NCBI GenBank assembly: GCA_964622035.1
Contig: CAZUPF010000038.1
Coordinates: 1-5,484, forward strand
Direction: 5' to 3'
Length of the DNA: 5,484 bases
DNA from: CAZUPF01 sp964622035
Lineage (GTDB): Bacteria > Patescibacteriota > WWE3 > JAUXAW01 > JAYEID01
A program made the translations under genes and the position numbers. This document shows positions 5,097 to 5,484 of the stretch, piece after piece (within the stretch, counting starts at the first letter, position 1; each line of letters begins with the position of its first letter). The notes beneath the pieces were generated by a model. That model saw nothing but the letters and a program-made list of their open reading frames with translations, was not told where the DNA came from and ran no database searches.

Positions 5097-5125
5097 GGCC
5101 AGTTTTCCGCGGTAGAAAACTGGCC
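5097..5125 (-). terminator. Perfect 11-bp hairpin behind the DUF4177-like gene
   Basis: GGCCAGTTTTC (5097-5107) and GAAAACTGGCC (5115-5125) are exact inverted repeats around a seven-base loop. On the minus strand the hairpin begins 44 bases past the stop of the 68-residue gene, the right place for a terminator. What follows, TTGCCTTTA, is only partly T-rich, so termination may be weak. The hairpin abuts the possible -35 of the next promoter and touches the CGCTCGAGCG palindrome on its other side, so a regulatory role is an alternative. Confidence 0.45.
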
Positions 5126-5135
5126 GCTCGAGCGG
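5124..5135. repeat. 12-bp perfect palindrome upstream of the operon promoter (copy 2 of CGCTCGAGCG)
   Basis: CCGCTCGAGCGG is a perfect palindrome with the same ten-base core as 5031-5040. The centres lie 94 bp apart, close to nine turns of B-DNA, and the operon's -10 box lies between them. It overlaps the end of the hairpin at 5097-5125 by two bases. Confidence 0.4.
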
Positions 5136-5168
5136 TAACTATCAGAACTGGGACACCCGGTGCTTGGT

Positions 5169-5375
5169 CTAACCGGTAGAGTCCACCCCTACCTCTCGCT
5201 GTAGCAACATCACCATCTGGGGCGAAGTGTCCAACAACTGGATCAGTGTGCTGCTCATTACCTGCCAACCTGTCTGTCCCAGATCCTCCAATATAGCAAA
5301 ATCATCTGCGGGGATGACCCACCTACTACCGGCCCGGGTCACAATAGCAACTGTCACCTGCTTCGTCTCAAACAT
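5169..5375 (-). CDS. Small DUF4177-like protein, 68 residues
   Basis: Function unknown. The start is ATG at 5373-5375, chosen because a perfect AAGGAGG (5384-5390) lies eight bases upstream; an in-frame ATG at 5427-5429 would give 86 residues but has no such site and would place the SD inside the gene. Residues 3-14 form a likely beta strand (ETKQVTVAIVTR). The block ILEDLGQTGWQVMSS (28-42), then MVMLLQRE (54-61), follows the DUF4177 pattern: an Leu-x-x-Leu-Gly-x-x-GW core, then a strand ending in (K/Q)R. DUF4177 proteins are short cytoplasmic proteins without a settled role. There is no signal peptide or membrane helix. The gene has its own promoter-like sequence and a hairpin behind it, so it looks monocistronic and separate from the operon. 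Confidence 0.75.
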   Translation of the reverse strand: MFETKQVTVAIVTRAGSRWVIPADDFAILEDLGQTGWQVMSSTLIQLLDTSPQMVMLLQREVGVDSTG

Positions 5376-5383
5376 TTCCTTTC

Positions 5384-5390
5384 CCTCCTT
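5384..5390 (-). promoter_or_regulatory. Strong Shine-Dalgarno site AAGGAGG
   Basis: A perfect anti-SD match lies eight bases before the ATG at 5373-5375. It fixes the start of the DUF4177-like gene and is the strongest ribosome-binding site in the window, contrasting with the SD-less CAP and DUF5667-like genes. Confidence 0.75.
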
Positions 5391-5437
5391 ACCTACGCTT
5401 GTTCTTGCACCCTCAGACATCACTGACACACTGCGTT

Positions 5438-5467
5438 ATAGTAACACAGGCCTACGCCCCACCGCAA
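5438..5467 (-). promoter_or_regulatory. Putative promoter of the DUF4177-like gene
   Basis: The minus strand has TGTTACTAT (5438-5446), an extended -10 with a four-of-six TACTAT hexamer, and TTGCGG (5462-5467) 18 bases upstream as a weak -35. A TATAAC (5435-5440) overlaps it as an alternative -10. Transcription would begin near 5430, leaving a leader of about 55 nt that contains the SD site. Confidence 0.4.
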
Positions 5468-5484
5468 ATTGCCAATTACACCCG

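Noticed and set aside
385..5375. Possible UGA recoding as in Gracilibacteria
   Set aside because: TGA forms the stop codon at overlapping junctions and gives proteins of normal family length; no in-frame TGA is needed in any gene.
5376..5429. N-terminal extension of the DUF4177-like protein to ATG at 5427-5429
   Set aside because: The perfect AAGGAGG eight bases before the ATG at 5373-5375 would then lie inside the coding region, and the added residues look unstructured.
1..5484. CRISPR arrays, insertion sequences, integrase or attachment sites, rRNA
   Set aside because: No regularly spaced repeats, transposase or integrase motifs, terminal inverted repeats or rRNA-like segments were seen on either strand.

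Overview
The window looks like a piece of a Candidate Phyla Radiation (Patescibacteria) chromosome, perhaps Microgenomates-like, with about 50% GC. The case rests on gene content and style: a membrane-anchored CAP/SCP protein with two extra C-terminal helices, a DUF5667-like secreted protein, a tiny three-helix membrane protein, single-domain GT2 enzymes, and tightly overlapping genes. This is family knowledge and inference, not a database result. TGA ends four of the seven complete genes, so the standard bacterial code applies and UGA is not recoded. Every supported gene is on the minus strand, so transcription runs from high to low coordinates.

Layout, in transcription order. At 5169-5375 a 68-residue DUF4177-like protein has its own promoter and a strong Shine-Dalgarno site. 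It is followed by a perfect 11-bp hairpin (5097-5125). An extended -10 promoter (5070-5078) then opens what looks like one six-gene operon ending at 385: a CAP-domain membrane protein, an 84-residue three-helix membrane protein, a DUF5667-like secreted protein, a polyprenyl-phosphate mannosyltransferase-like GT2, a dolichyl-phosphate glucosyltransferase-like GT2, and UDP-glucose 6-dehydrogenase. Four of the five junctions overlap by 1 or 4 bases (TTGA, TAATG, ATGA, GTGA). The fifth is an 11-base gap with a TATAAT box just before the next ATG. An intrinsic terminator (253-278) closes the operon. The 316-bp gap beyond it holds two more hairpins and a promoter for a gene cut by the left edge of the window. 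That gene's signal-peptide frame is out of register with its start codon by one base of an A8 run.

How the genes may work together (inference): the dehydrogenase makes UDP-glucuronate, the two GT2 enzymes charge a polyprenyl phosphate with single sugars on the inner membrane face, and the three upstream products sit in the membrane or outside it. This suggests a cell-surface glycan or glycoprotein module linked to an extracellular CAP protein. No polymerase, flippase or C-type glycosyltransferase is visible here. The sugar acceptor is therefore unknown.

Most notable observations: (1) the A8 frame break in the left-edge signal-peptide gene; (2) two copies of the palindrome CGCTCGAGCG, 94 bp apart, flanking the operon promoter; (3) -10 boxes 7 and 4 bases before the ATGs of two SD-less genes, suggesting leaderless mRNAs; (4) Arg30 in the dehydrogenase where an NAD-binding acidic residue is expected; (5) consecutive hairpins in the left gap whose pairing is better on the minus-strand RNA.
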